Shown here: positions 27,373 to 35,169 of the stretch, in pieces
Position numbering within the stretch: the first letter of the stretch is position 1
Layout: every line of letters starts with the position of its first letter
Origin: Nitrospirales bacterium
GTDB lineage: Bacteria > Nitrospirota > Nitrospiria > Nitrospirales > UBA8639
Assembly: GCA_029261355.1 (NCBI GenBank)
Contig: JAJDBM010000049.1
Span: 1 to 64,000, forward strand
DNA length: 64,000 nucleotides
Direction: 5' to 3'
Made by a program: the position numbers and the translations under genes
The notes under the pieces: model-generated
What the model saw: only the letters and a program-made list of their open reading frames with translations
What the model was told of the DNA's origin: nothing
The model's database searches: none

Positions 27373-29823
27373 ATGAACATCCTCACTATTAAGTATGACG
27401 GCCTTCAGAAAAAAACTCATTCATCCAGACCGATGAAACACAAACCCTTCCAACAACAACATTGCTCAATCGCACTTATTATTGGAGCCAGCCTCCTCCT
27501 CCTCTTCACTACCACGACATTCGCCACCGAAACATCCATTGATCATTCCTCAATCCAGGTAACACCCTCAAGCAAAGAAGACTCAAGACAATCCAGTCCA
27601 ATTCCAGCCGCACCAACAGATTCGCATAAAACAAACAAGGAACATCATCAGGAATCAAACGGAGCCACGCCTGACGCATCACTTCTCGAACTCGCGAAAA
27701 CGATAGTGGCAGAAACAGCTGAGGCAGAACCTCCTCTACCTGTTAGCTCCCCAGGTCAATCCAAGGAAGCCATCCAACAACTTCCAACTGTCAAAGTAAC
27801 CGCACCAAGACTGGTACGGTCACCCACCTACCTGCCAGGTATTCCACTCGATAAACCAAGTCGCACCGGGAGCAGGCTGGGCCTCACCATCCAAAAAATT
27901 CCTGGCAGCGTAGAAGTGATCTCCTCAAAAACGATCAAAGAACGAGGATTCACCACAACCTTACTGGCAGTGGAAAGTGCGGTCGGCGTGACGACCGGAA
28001 ACTGCTTCGGTGTCGTCTGTTTTACATTCCGAGGATTTTCAGATGTGACCAGTATTCCACTACTGTTCGACGGCAACCGATACCCTGGGCTCGCAGTTCC
28101 TCCACGTTCAACCTATAACTATGAAAACATTGAAATCATCAAAGGTTCATCTTCGGTCTTACATGGCTTGGGATCCATTATAGGATCCATTAATTTCATT
28201 CCTAAAAAAGCTGATGGGGTCGAGCACAGAGAAGCTCAAGTCAGCTATGGGGCATGGGATACACGAAGCGTCGGCGCCGACCTCGGAGGGCAAGTTAGTG
28301 ATCGCGTATCCTATCGATTAGTTGGCTATCACGTCGCGGCCGACAAGGGATCATACGGGTTTGCCGACCGGACCAGCTTTGAAGATTCACACCTCTCAGG
28401 GGAACTGGCCATGGATGTGACCGCGGACCTCCGAGCCAGTGCGAGCATCGATGCCTTTCGAGACCGCGGTGAAGGCTATTTTGGTATTCCACTCATCAAT
28501 GGAAAAATCGATAAGCAAATTGTAGACAACAACTACAATATTGATGATGATCGCATTGAAAAGAACGTCATCTGGTCCCGCGTAAAACTCGATTGGAGAT
28601 TACAAGACGGCATCGGATTCCTGAATGAATCTTATATGAATTACGAGAAACGGGAATGGAAAAACTATGAAACGTATGAATTCAACGCGACCACGGGATT
28701 AGTGGATCGGGGAGATTTATTACGTATCGATCATGATCAACGCATCTATGGCAACCGTTCGGAATTAACCATCGATCGCCCGATTGCTGCATTAGATAAC
28801 AAAGTTTTAGTTGGCGTCGACTTTTCCTACAACCGACATCAACGCGATAACAACTCACCATATAGGGGAGGCGACAGCGTAGACTTCCTCAATCCAACAC
28901 CAGGGTTTTTCAACTCTCTAGACAATGAAGGGGCTCAAAGACGTACAAAGGTAAAAAACGTTGGCCTCTATATTGATGATTTTCTGCACCTGACCAAAAC
29001 GCTTAAATTGGCACTTTCCTATCGCCATGATATATCCAAAGTGAAGTCCTTTAACTTGAGAAACAATAGTGATTTCAGAAAAACATATCACGGTAATTCA
29101 TGGCGAGTTGGCACCCTCTTCGATATCCTGCCGAAAGTCACCATCTATGGACAATGGAGTGGCGCCGAAGAACCCCCGACTCAAATTACGACCTTACCAC
29201 TTAATCGAAAGAACTTTGACCTCAGAAAAAGTCAGCAATGGGAAGTCGGTGTCAAAGGATCATTTTTTAACGATCGAGTACAAACCACCGTCGCGTTTTA
29301 TGACCTCTCGCGAAAAAACCTCTTAACACGGGACACAGGAAATGCTGATACCATTCAACAAATTGGCAAACAGTCATCCCAAGGTATGGAATTCACCCTT
29401 GCCTATCTTCCCACCTGGCAATGGGAATTCAATGGAAACCTTGCGTTAACGGACTCTCAATATGATCGCTTCGTCGATAATGTTGGGGGAACTGGCGTAT
29501 CTCGAAAAGGCAATCGGCCCAATGATGTCCCGTCCAAAACTGCCAATGCATGGGTGACGTACAAACCCACGATAGACTGGCGAATTGCCGCAGGCATGCA
29601 TTATGTGGGAAAACGCTTTGGAGACAGAGCCAATACCGTCGAATTAGAAGAATATGTCACCTTTAATGCAGCCATCAGTGTGAAATACGGGCCTGGAGAA
29701 CTGTCCATCCATGGGCGGAATTTGGGTGATAAACTCTACGCCAACCGGTCCTACAACGGAGGCAAGCAAGCCCTGATCGGGGAGCCTCGAGCATGGGAGG
29801 CCTTTTATCGTATGAACTTTTAG
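27373..29823 (+). CDS. TonB-dependent siderophore-type outer-membrane receptor
   Basis: 816 residues. An AGGAGA four bases upstream fixes the start, so the signal peptide (hydrophobic core LIIGASLLLLFTTTTFATE) has a long leader of about 33 residues; a start at Met21 would look more usual but lacks a ribosome binding site. A Ser/Pro-rich linker (about 55-140) precedes the TonB-box-like LPTVKVTAPR. The plug domain follows (IPGSVEVISSKTIKERG, VVCFTFRGFSDV, YENIEIIKGSSSVLHG), then a 22-strand type barrel ending in YRMNF. It imports ferric siderophores or a similar ligand with energy from TonB-ExbBD, none of which are encoded here. Cysteines in the plug (TGNCFGVVCF) could form a disulfide. Confidence 0.93.
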   Translation: MNILTIKYDGLQKKTHSSRPMKHKPFQQQHCSIALIIGASLLLLFTTTTFATETSIDHSSIQVTPSSKEDSRQSSPIPAAPTDSHKTNKEHHQESNGATPDASLLELAKTIVAETAEAEPPLPVSSPGQSKEAIQQLPTVKVTAPRLVRSPTYLPGIPLDKPSRTGSRLGLTIQKIPGSVEVISSKTIKERGFTTTLLAVESAVGVTTGNCFGVVCFTFRGFSDVTSIPLLFDGNRYPGLAVPPRSTYNYENIEIIKGSSSVLHGLGSIIGSINFIPKKADGVEHREAQVSYGAWDTRSVGADLGGQVSDRVSYRLVGYHVAADKGSYGFADRTSFEDSHLSGELAMDVTADLRASASIDAFRDRGEGYFGIPLINGKIDKQIVDNNYNIDDDRIEKNVIWSRVKLDWRLQDGIGFLNESYMNYEKREWKNYETYEFNATTGLVDRGDLLRIDHDQRIYGNRSELTIDRPIAALDNKVLVGVDFSYNRHQRDNNSPYRGGDSVDFLNPTPGFFNSLDNEGAQRRTKVKNVGLYIDDFLHLTKTLKLALSYRHDISKVKSFNLRNNSDFRKTYHGNSWRVGTLFDILPKVTIYGQWSGAEEPPTQITTLPLNRKNFDLRKSQQWEVGVKGSFFNDRVQTTVAFYDLSRKNLLTRDTGNADTIQQIGKQSSQGMEFTLAYLPTWQWEFNGNLALTDSQYDRFVDNVGGTGVSRKGNRPNDVPSKTANAWVTYKPTIDWRIAAGMHYVGKRFGDRANTVELEEYVTFNAAISVKYGPGELSIHGRNLGDKLYANRSYNGGKQALIGEPRAWEAFYRMNF

Positions 29824-29850
29824 GAGAGCCTTAAAGAAAAAGCCTTGAAT

Positions 29851-29884
29851 CTCAGTGAATGTCGCTTTAACGACATTCACTGAG
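29851..29884. terminator. Perfect 14-bp hairpin after the TonB receptor
   Basis: CTCAGTGAATGTCG and its exact complement CGACATTCACTGAG flank the loop CTTTAA, 28 nt after the receptor stop. There is no T-run, so it would act as a 3'-end stabiliser or a factor-dependent terminator rather than a classical intrinsic one. Confidence 0.5.
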
Positions 29885-30106
29885 TCAGAGGAAAATCGAC
29901 TCCCTCATCCTTGCACTCAACTCCGTATGCCCTAGCCACTTTCCAGTGAAATAATTCGCAGCATACGCAAAACATCACTCTAAAAGCACAGACATCGCCC
30001 CAATAACTGGTGACCGGGTCAGCTACTCATTAAAGTGAGATTGAGTTGGGTCTGATGAGGCCTTCAGGATAGGGAGCGGACGTCACCGCCGGTTCGAAAC
30101 ATGATT

Positions 30107-30670
30107 TTATACTGCATATTCATGTTCCCGACAAATCATGTGAATCTCTTGTTTACTCAAGGGTTCATTGGTCAACCCGCAGAGAAAGCCTTCCGAGAGT
30201 TTTTGGTTAAAACGACATGTATGACAGGCCGCAAAGGTTTTGCGATTGTTATGTCGCTGCATCGCATGCAATGTCGAACGGAGGCCCTCTTCAAGTCCAC
30301 TCCCTTTTAAAGAATGACTCATCTTCAACGCCGCCTCTAATCCCTTCGCTGGAATGGATTGCTCTATAAGCTTTCTCCCCTTGGCAGTTGGTGCGAGATG
30401 AACAATCCGTTTGTCCTTCTTATCCTGACGCTTGCGTAATAAGCCTTTCTGATCCAACAGCTTCAGCGATTGAGAGACCGTTCCCTTCGTCAACCCCAAA
30501 TACTCGGTGACGGCTTGTGGTGTATCTGAGTAGCGGTTGCATTGAGTCAGATAGGTTAGGGCTTCAATCTGTACTGGTTGTAGCCCAAACTTTAAACCAA
30601 ACTGCCTCATCTCCATACGAAGGAGATTACACAAACGCTCTAATATGTCCTGTACGTCTTGCGCTCTCAT
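30107..30670 (-). CDS. MarR-family regulator with C-terminal four-cysteine cluster
   Basis: 187 residues. The winged helix covers about 25-100 (VQIEALTYLTQC, VTEYLGLTKGTVSQSLKLL, wing KKDKRIVHLAPT). The C-terminal tail has C149 and C152 (ACHTCRF), C164 (FLCGLTNEP) and C180 with H183 (ICREHE). This spacing suggests a bound Fe-S cluster or zinc, so the protein may sense redox state, nitric oxide or metal; that is an inference. It is transcribed away from a thioredoxin-like protein and a truncated haemoglobin, whose shared promoter region carries repeated half-sites fit for a MarR dimer. Both targets make sense for nitrosative or oxidative stress. Confidence 0.88.
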   Translation of the reverse strand: MRAQDVQDILERLCNLLRMEMRQFGLKFGLQPVQIEALTYLTQCNRYSDTPQAVTEYLGLTKGTVSQSLKLLDQKGLLRKRQDKKDKRIVHLAPTAKGRKLIEQSIPAKGLEAALKMSHSLKGSGLEEGLRSTLHAMQRHNNRKTFAACHTCRFNQKLSEGFLCGLTNEPLSKQEIHMICREHEYAV

Positions 30671-30698
30671 GCCCTAATTGTATCGTCTCGAGCATGAT

Positions 30699-30745
30699 TT
30701 GACAAATGGAAAATGCCGTGCGATACTTTGGTATCGAATCGATAC
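30699..30745 (+). promoter_or_regulatory. Promoter and multi-half-site operator in the marR/trx divergent region
   Basis: TTGACA (30699-30704), a 17-bp spacer and GATACT (30722-30727) form a good sigma-70 promoter facing right. Three half-sites overlap the -10 and just follow it: CGATAC (30721-30726), GTATCGA (30731-30737) and TCGATAC (30739-30745). They form two overlapping inverted repeats, CGATAC-TTTG-GTATCG and GTATCGA-A-TCGATAC. A repressor bound here would block transcription of the thioredoxin-like gene. Confidence 0.7.
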
Positions 30746-30780
30746 TAAATACAAAACACTCAATTACAAAGGAGAGTCCA

Positions 30781-31023
30781 ATGAAAAAAGCCATTTTTTA
30801 TCACGCAGGATGCCCCGTTTGTGTCGAAGCCGAGAATATGGTGGCTCAAGCCATTGATCGCAACCAATACGAACTTGAGGTGATCCATTTTGCCCAACAT
30901 CCCAATCGAGTCGCCGAGGCTGAAACGGCTGGCGTGAAATCTGTGCCGGCATTGGTACTAGAAAATCAGGTCTTTCATATCAACTTCGGAGCGTCCATGG
31001 CTGATGTCAAAGGGACTGCCTGA
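30781..31023 (+). CDS. Thioredoxin/glutaredoxin-like small protein with CPVC
   Basis: The ATG at 30781 has AGGAGA five bases upstream; an upstream in-frame ATG at 30706 lies inside the promoter and is rejected. The 80-residue product opens MKKAIFYHAGCPVC, a strand followed by a CxxC redox motif, and contains a cis-Pro-like VKSVPAL, both thioredoxin-fold marks. It lacks a signal peptide, so it should work in the cytoplasm as a small thiol reductant. Its operator-bearing promoter and the divergent MarR gene indicate inducible expression, likely together with the haemoglobin gene 121 nt downstream. Confidence 0.8.
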   Translation: MKKAIFYHAGCPVCVEAENMVAQAIDRNQYELEVIHFAQHPNRVAEAETAGVKSVPALVLENQVFHINFGASMADVKGTA

Positions 31024-31034
31024 ATAGAAATAGG

Positions 31035-31107
31035 CCCTAGGTGATCGTTGCAAGTTGCCTCACCTAAAATATCCATTCCTAGGGTCCTGGGTCATCGACC
31101 CAGGACC
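31035..31107 (+). other. Highly structured spacer between trx-like and haemoglobin genes
   Basis: The 121-nt gap holds three nested or adjacent inverted repeats: TAGGTGA/TCACCTA (31038-31044 with 31060-31066), CCCTAGG/CCTAGGG (31035-31041 with 31078-31084), and the perfect 11-bp GGTCCTGGGTC-ATC-GACCCAGGACC (31083-31107). The first two are mutually exclusive. The last is followed by TTTT at 31114-31117. It may be a partial terminator or a switch-like leader for the haemoglobin gene. Confidence 0.5.
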
Positions 31108-31144
31108 TGCTCAGTTTTCACACTCTAAAAAAGGAGAAGTCAGT

Positions 31145-31603
31145 ATGCGTATTTCCGCCAATTACCTCGCAATAGGATTAGCCGCCGGTCTGTTGATGAC
31201 GGCGACAGCCTGTTCGACTCTTGAATCAACCATGGGTAAAGCCACCCCTTCCTTATATGATCGGTTAGGACAAAAACCTGCCATTACAGCAGTTGTTGAT
31301 GAATTTGTTGGGAATGTTGCCAAGGACAATCGCATCAATGGTCGATTTGCGACAACCGATATACCTCGATTAAAAGGACACCTTGTGGACCAGGTCTGCA
31401 TGGCCACGGGAGGCCCATGTACCTACAAGGGTAGAGACATGGTAACCATGCATAAGGGAATGGGGATCACGAATGCCGACTTCAACGCGTTGGTTGAAGA
31501 TTTGGTGGCTGCACTCGATACCTTTAAGGTACCGCAAGCAGAGCAAAAGGAGTTACTTGGCCTCCTTGGACCGATGAAACCTGATATCGTTGAGCTCCCC
31601 TAA
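31145..31603 (+). CDS. Lipoprotein truncated haemoglobin, group 1 type
   Basis: The ATG at 31145 has AAGGAG eight bases upstream; reading from 31055 adds non-signal residues. The 152-residue product has an n-region MRISAN, a hydrophobic core and a lipobox-like MTATAC with C23. Then comes a truncated haemoglobin: [37 protein letters not shown] and the proximal His in TMHKGMGIT (H103). Such proteins bind haem and handle O2 or NO. Attachment to a membrane by a lipid is less usual for this family and suggests a role at the envelope. The regulated thioredoxin-like gene upstream and the Cys-rich MarR make an NO or redox response likely. Confidence 0.85.
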   Translation: MRISANYLAIGLAAGLLMTATACSTLESTMGKATPSLYDRLGQKPAITAVVDEFVGNVAKDNRINGRFATTDIPRLKGHLVDQVCMATGGPCTYKGRDMVTMHKGMGITNADFNALVEDLVAALDTFKVPQAEQKELLGLLGPMKPDIVELP

Positions 31604-31633
31604 CTGCTAATCCGACCACTCAACATACGACAA

Positions 31634-31676
31634 GGCTCCTTGTGGAATGGACTCCATTCTTGCAGGGAGCCATTTT
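31634..31676 (+). terminator. Intrinsic terminator after the haemoglobin gene
   Basis: GGCTCC...GGAGCC (31634-31639 with 31666-31671) encloses a second stem GAATGG/CCATTC and is followed by ATTTT. It should end the trx-haemoglobin transcript. Confidence 0.6.
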
Positions 31677-31768
31677 CGATTATTGAAAATATATGATAGA
31701 AACGTAGTAACGAATATCGATGCACGATCGAAGATAATTCTTCGAAACTCTTTCTTGACTTGAAAGGA

Positions 31769-32647
31769 ATGACAAAGGTGACGCACCCAACTCACAATGA
31801 GATAGGAACTCTCGCATCAATGTGGCGATACCCGGTAAAATCGATGATGGGCGAAGAGTTATCTATGGCAGAGGTCAAAGAACACGGAATTGGTGGAGAC
31901 CGATCCTATGCTATTCTCGATCGCTCAGATGGAAAAGTTGCCACAGCTAAAAACCCCAGAAAATGGCCAACCCTGTTCACCTTTCAAGCAAAACTTTCTA
32001 CGGTCACGAATGAGACAGAGAATATTTCGCCAGTCACCATCACATTACCTGATGGCACAATGGTAAATAGTGAGCAAGATGATCTGGACCAGAAGCTCTC
32101 ACAGGCACTCGAAAAAGACGTCACGTTAGTGGCCACCGAGCAGGGAAAGATGAAAGGCGTACAATCGACCCTCCCCTCATCCTGGACACCGAATTCTGAA
32201 GAATATTGGCCAGACATCGACGGGCGTGATCATCGCGAGACAGTCACTGACTTCACATTACCCACAGGAACATTTTTTGATGCCGCGATGCTTCACTTAT
32301 TGACCACTGCAACCCTTGAACAACTACATGAAGCCTATCCCGATGGGAAATTTGTCGCTCAACGGTTTCGACCTAACATCATCGTGCACACACCTGAAGG
32401 CGAAAAAGGGTTTATTGAAAATTCCTGGATCGGGAAAATCCTCTCCATCGGAAACGAGGTTCGCCTAAAAATTACTGGACCCTGTGCTCGCTGCGTCATG
32501 ACAACCTTGCCACAGGGAGCACTTCCCAAGGATCCTGGAATCCTACGAACCGCACTCAAGCACAATCAGGGTAACGTTGGAGTCTATGCGTCAGTACTCC
32601 TAGGTGGAACCATTCGTTCTGGTGATCCGATAAAATTAGAAGACTAA
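31769..32647 (+). CDS. MOSC domain protein, YcbX/mARC-like
   Basis: About 292 residues. The N-terminal MOSC beta-barrel opens with LASMWRYPVKSMMGEEL and GIGGDRSYAILDR. The MOSC domain has RFRPNIIVH and the conserved cysteine region GPCARCVMTTLPQG, where mARC-type enzymes bind molybdenum cofactor through Cys. These proteins reduce N-hydroxylated compounds or detoxify base analogues with electrons from a ferredoxin or flavodoxin partner. No fused 2Fe-2S domain is present. The start is uncertain: ATG at 31769 has no spacing to AAAGGA, while GTG at 31778 has good spacing. Confidence 0.85.
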   Translation: MTKVTHPTHNEIGTLASMWRYPVKSMMGEELSMAEVKEHGIGGDRSYAILDRSDGKVATAKNPRKWPTLFTFQAKLSTVTNETENISPVTITLPDGTMVNSEQDDLDQKLSQALEKDVTLVATEQGKMKGVQSTLPSSWTPNSEEYWPDIDGRDHRETVTDFTLPTGTFFDAAMLHLLTTATLEQLHEAYPDGKFVAQRFRPNIIVHTPEGEKGFIENSWIGKILSIGNEVRLKITGPCARCVMTTLPQGALPKDPGILRTALKHNQGNVGVYASVLLGGTIRSGDPIKLED

Positions 32648-33058
32648 ATGGTGGCATTGACTCCATCTTTGCGGTGTAAAGTCTTCTCTTAATTCCATCA
32701 AATGATCTATTTGCATCAAGAGAGCTTCATCTGCAAGGACACAAATTCATTCCAAACTGTTGCGAGCAAGGCCTAAGACCATCTACATGCTTAGAGATAA
32801 AAATCAGTAAGCACAATTCGCCCTTAGATGAATGACTAGAGTGAATATCCAAAGAGACTGTCAGAACTCTCTAAAAGTATTGACTGCCCCGTTGGAATAA
32901 ATTAAGGAGGTTTCAGGTTCTGTATTTCCTCACAAGTAAAGCGAACATGAGACTACAATACAACTGAAAAGTTGATTATCATGGTCAAGACTGTCAGAAA
33001 TGGAATCACGGTTGACAGACTATTTCCAAATGCTCTCTTGCTCCTGTACTCGATTCTC
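32648..33058. other. Intergenic stretch holding repeat copy A
   Basis: About 410 bp between the converging MOSC and VTC genes. The main content is copy A of a ~200-bp repeat (32758-32956). No gene is supported; a 64-codon plus-strand frame at 32972-33166 runs into the VTC gene and looks like chance. Confidence 0.5.
32758..32956 (+). repeat. Direct repeat, copy A, left of the VTC operon
   Basis: This copy matches 38523-38728 in the same orientation. Shared blocks in order are TGTTGCG, AAGAC-ATCTA, GTAA-CACA-TTCGC, ATGACT (18 bases before CAAAGAG in both copies), TCAGAACTCTCTA, AAGTA-TGAC and AAGGAGG/GAGGAGG, ending in CATGAGAC-AC. The copies differ at many sites, so they are old. I do not recognise the element; an IS or MITE remnant is likely. 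Confidence 0.7.
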
Positions 33059-33922
33059 CTATTGAATAAACTCCTCCTCACCATAGCTCCATGTTGGGCG
33101 GCTTTCAGCCAGATAGCCAATGTCATTATCATAATGAGCCACCAAACTGCTCGTCACATACTTTGAAAAACTCTCTTGCTTCAGTTCAAAGAAGGTAATC
33201 AGATCCAGCATCCACGTAGGGACCTGCCCGACGTAGCACTTTAACTCGAGTATCACACTTCCCTGACTCCAAGTGTATTTAGCATAGACTGTTTCGTTGT
33301 CGTAGTTAATCAACGTGCCATCAGGCCGAAGATTGTATGGGTCTCCAGCGCTGTGAAAGAGGTCCTGAGGACGGTATTTCATGTCACAATCCATCGTCAC
33401 CCGCGCATACTCGTCCACCGTTGAAAAAAAGGCACGTCGAACATATTGAGTGTAGATTTTGGGCTCGATCGCGTAGGTTGTCGCAAAGCGCATGAACAGG
33501 TCCTTGTTATTGCGATTACTTCCTGCCTCACTCTCTCCTACCCTGAATTGGGCATCTGTAAGAATCGACGGCCATTCCTCCCCCTGGACAGTGGCCCGGT
33601 ACTTTTTAACGAACGTGCCTGTTTTGTGTTTAATTTCCATAAAGTATGGTGGAGTATCTCCCTCTCCATAGGTGCGGACACGCATATTAAATCGAGAGTC
33701 GCGCCCCCAAAGCCGCTGCTTGAGAAATTCATAATTTCTGGTATCAAAATATAAACTGTTGACGCGATAGAAATAGCTTTCGTCTTTGGCTTGAATTGAG
33801 AAGTAATCAAGCTGACAATATGGAGCAAGAAACTGCGTGATCGGTTCCACGTACGACAGGGGAATCAGGTACTTGAGTTCGTACCGTTCCAACACAGGGG
33901 GCAGTATGATTTTTTCCGACAT
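33059..33922 (-). CDS. VTC-domain polyphosphate polymerase
   Basis: 287 residues, all VTC domain (triphosphate-tunnel/CYTH-like fold). The residues that form the tunnel in yeast Vtc4 have clear counterparts: ERYELKY (K17), SLYFDTRNY, MRVRTYG (R81, R83), EIKHK (K98, K100), QYVRRAF (R162 or R163), RVTMDCD (R174), ILELK (E226, K228) and SFSKYVTS (S251, K254). Vtc4 makes polyphosphate from ATP and threads it through a membrane domain. No membrane helix is present here, so the DUF4956 protein of the same operon would supply one. It starts 2 nt after the TolC-like gene and is last in the operon. Polyphosphate as product is strongly suggested, not proven; bacterial members are little studied. Confidence 0.88.
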   Translation of the reverse strand: MSEKIILPPVLERYELKYLIPLSYVEPITQFLAPYCQLDYFSIQAKDESYFYRVNSLYFDTRNYEFLKQRLWGRDSRFNMRVRTYGEGDTPPYFMEIKHKTGTFVKKYRATVQGEEWPSILTDAQFRVGESEAGSNRNNKDLFMRFATTYAIEPKIYTQYVRRAFFSTVDEYARVTMDCDMKYRPQDLFHSAGDPYNLRPDGTLINYDNETVYAKYTWSQGSVILELKCYVGQVPTWMLDLITFFELKQESFSKYVTSSLVAHYDNDIGYLAESRPTWSYGEEEFIQ

Positions 33923-33924
33923 AG

Positions 33925-35169
33925 TTATTCCCGTAGTTCAGGTTGCCCCTCTTTTATCCAGTTACGCAGAGGGGCTTGGCCCAGTATTCCTGAAGCCGCG
34001 AGGACGTCAATATAATCACGAAGAAGTTGTGTATGAGTCCTGGCCATTGTCCTGTTCAGCGCGATTTGTTGCCATTTGAGCCCTATCACAAATTTGGGGT
34101 TTCGGATTCTGGCCGATTCCGATTGGAGGATCTGAATTTTCTGAACAGCCAAATTATCTGTTTTCCAAATAGACACGTTCCACGTCATGGTATCCAGTTT
34201 CCCGACCATGAGGTTTCCCACGGTATCCCGTGTGAGCATAAACATGGTCTTCGCATTGCCTTGGTCCTGTCGTTGATCAATCAGGTTGGCATCTCCATCA
34301 CCCGTGGGAATTCTGAATCCCAGTAATACCCCAATAGCGTTGTCGCTTCTGTCGTTTGCATATTCTAGATCAATGAGGTCGAGCGCTAAGCCGGTCTTCG
34401 CCTCAGCCATCGCGAGTCTGGCATTCTCCAGATCAAGATCCAAGCGTGTTTGCTTGATCTGCGGATAGTTATCCGTATCTGCCAACGCTGCTCGATATTG
34501 GGTCAATACGTCATCAATGTTTAGGGGAGAGAGTGGCCAATTTCCATCTAACAAGGTGTGGGATGAATCTGGTAATTCACTGTCTGCCAGAATTCCTTTC
34601 CGCATGGCCTCCAAACGTTTTTCCGCCATCTGTAAGGTGTCGGTGACATGCGAGTGATCAAGAATAAGGCGTTGTAATTTTTCAGGATCAAAGTCAGTCG
34701 TTTCGGCCAATGCACGATTGAGGTTGATCTCAGCTTTCAGGAGATTGGCCTCTCGCTTCCTCAGCTCTACCATTATTCGTTTCTCAGCAAAATCAATGAG
34801 TACGTGATACCGCATCTTCAGCAACCTGGTCACCAGACGGTTGGCATGTATCATGCGCTGCTTTGCACCCAACTCTGACAAGAATTGTTCCGCAGAACGT
34901 TGGGTCCCATATTTTGGCGTCACCCGCAGCGAGTAACGGTTCTTCATACTGTTCTTGAAACGATGTTTAAGATTTTCTTCTGCCTGAAATCGTAACTGAG
35001 CTCCATCGATCCATCCACTCACTCCGGTGTGTACGCTTCTCGTTGATTCATGCACGATCGAACGTTGGGGATTCGGGACAGCCTTCAGCAAAAAGGCATC
35101 AAGGGTATCTGCCATGCTCAGATTCGGGAGTGCTAGCAAAAGCAAGAGACACGTCCTAGTTTGAAACAT
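33925..35169 (-). CDS. TolC-like outer-membrane efflux protein (divergent)
   Basis: 414 residues with a signal peptide (ending near LSMADT). Most of the rest is long amphipathic helices (about 95-215 and 235-400), split by a strand-rich segment (AIGVLLGFRIPTGDGD). LENARLAMAEAKTGLALDLIDLEYAN resembles the second helical repeat of outer-membrane efflux proteins, and the GFRIPTGDG block resembles the OEP barrel region. It is shorter than TolC and has diverged, so its channel may be specialised. Its ATG overlaps the HlyD-fusion stop by one base (TGATG), indicating translational coupling. With the adaptor it should form the outer part of a trans-envelope conduit. Confidence 0.75.
   Translation of the reverse strand: MFQTRTCLLLLLALPNLSMADTLDAFLLKAVPNPQRSIVHESTRSVHTGVSGWIDGAQLRFQAEENLKHRFKNSMKNRYSLRVTPKYGTQRSAEQFLSELGAKQRMIHANRLVTRLLKMRYHVLIDFAEKRIMVELRKREANLLKAEINLNRALAETTDFDPEKLQRLILDHSHVTDTLQMAEKRLEAMRKGILADSELPDSSHTLLDGNWPLSPLNIDDVLTQYRAALADTDNYPQIKQTRLDLDLENARLAMAEAKTGLALDLIDLEYANDRSDNAIGVLLGFRIPTGDGDANLIDQRQDQGNAKTMFMLTRDTVGNLMVGKLDTMTWNVSIWKTDNLAVQKIQILQSESARIRNPKFVIGLKWQQIALNRTMARTHTQLLRDYIDVLAASGILGQAPLRNWIKEGQPELRE

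Noticed and set aside
30085-30106. GGTTCGAAAC resembling a tRNA T-loop
   Set aside because: The flanking bases do not form the acceptor or anticodon stems of a tRNA.
30706-30780. Upstream start extending the thioredoxin-like protein by 25 residues
   Set aside because: That ATG lies between the -35 and -10 boxes; the ATG at 30781 has a good ribosome binding site.
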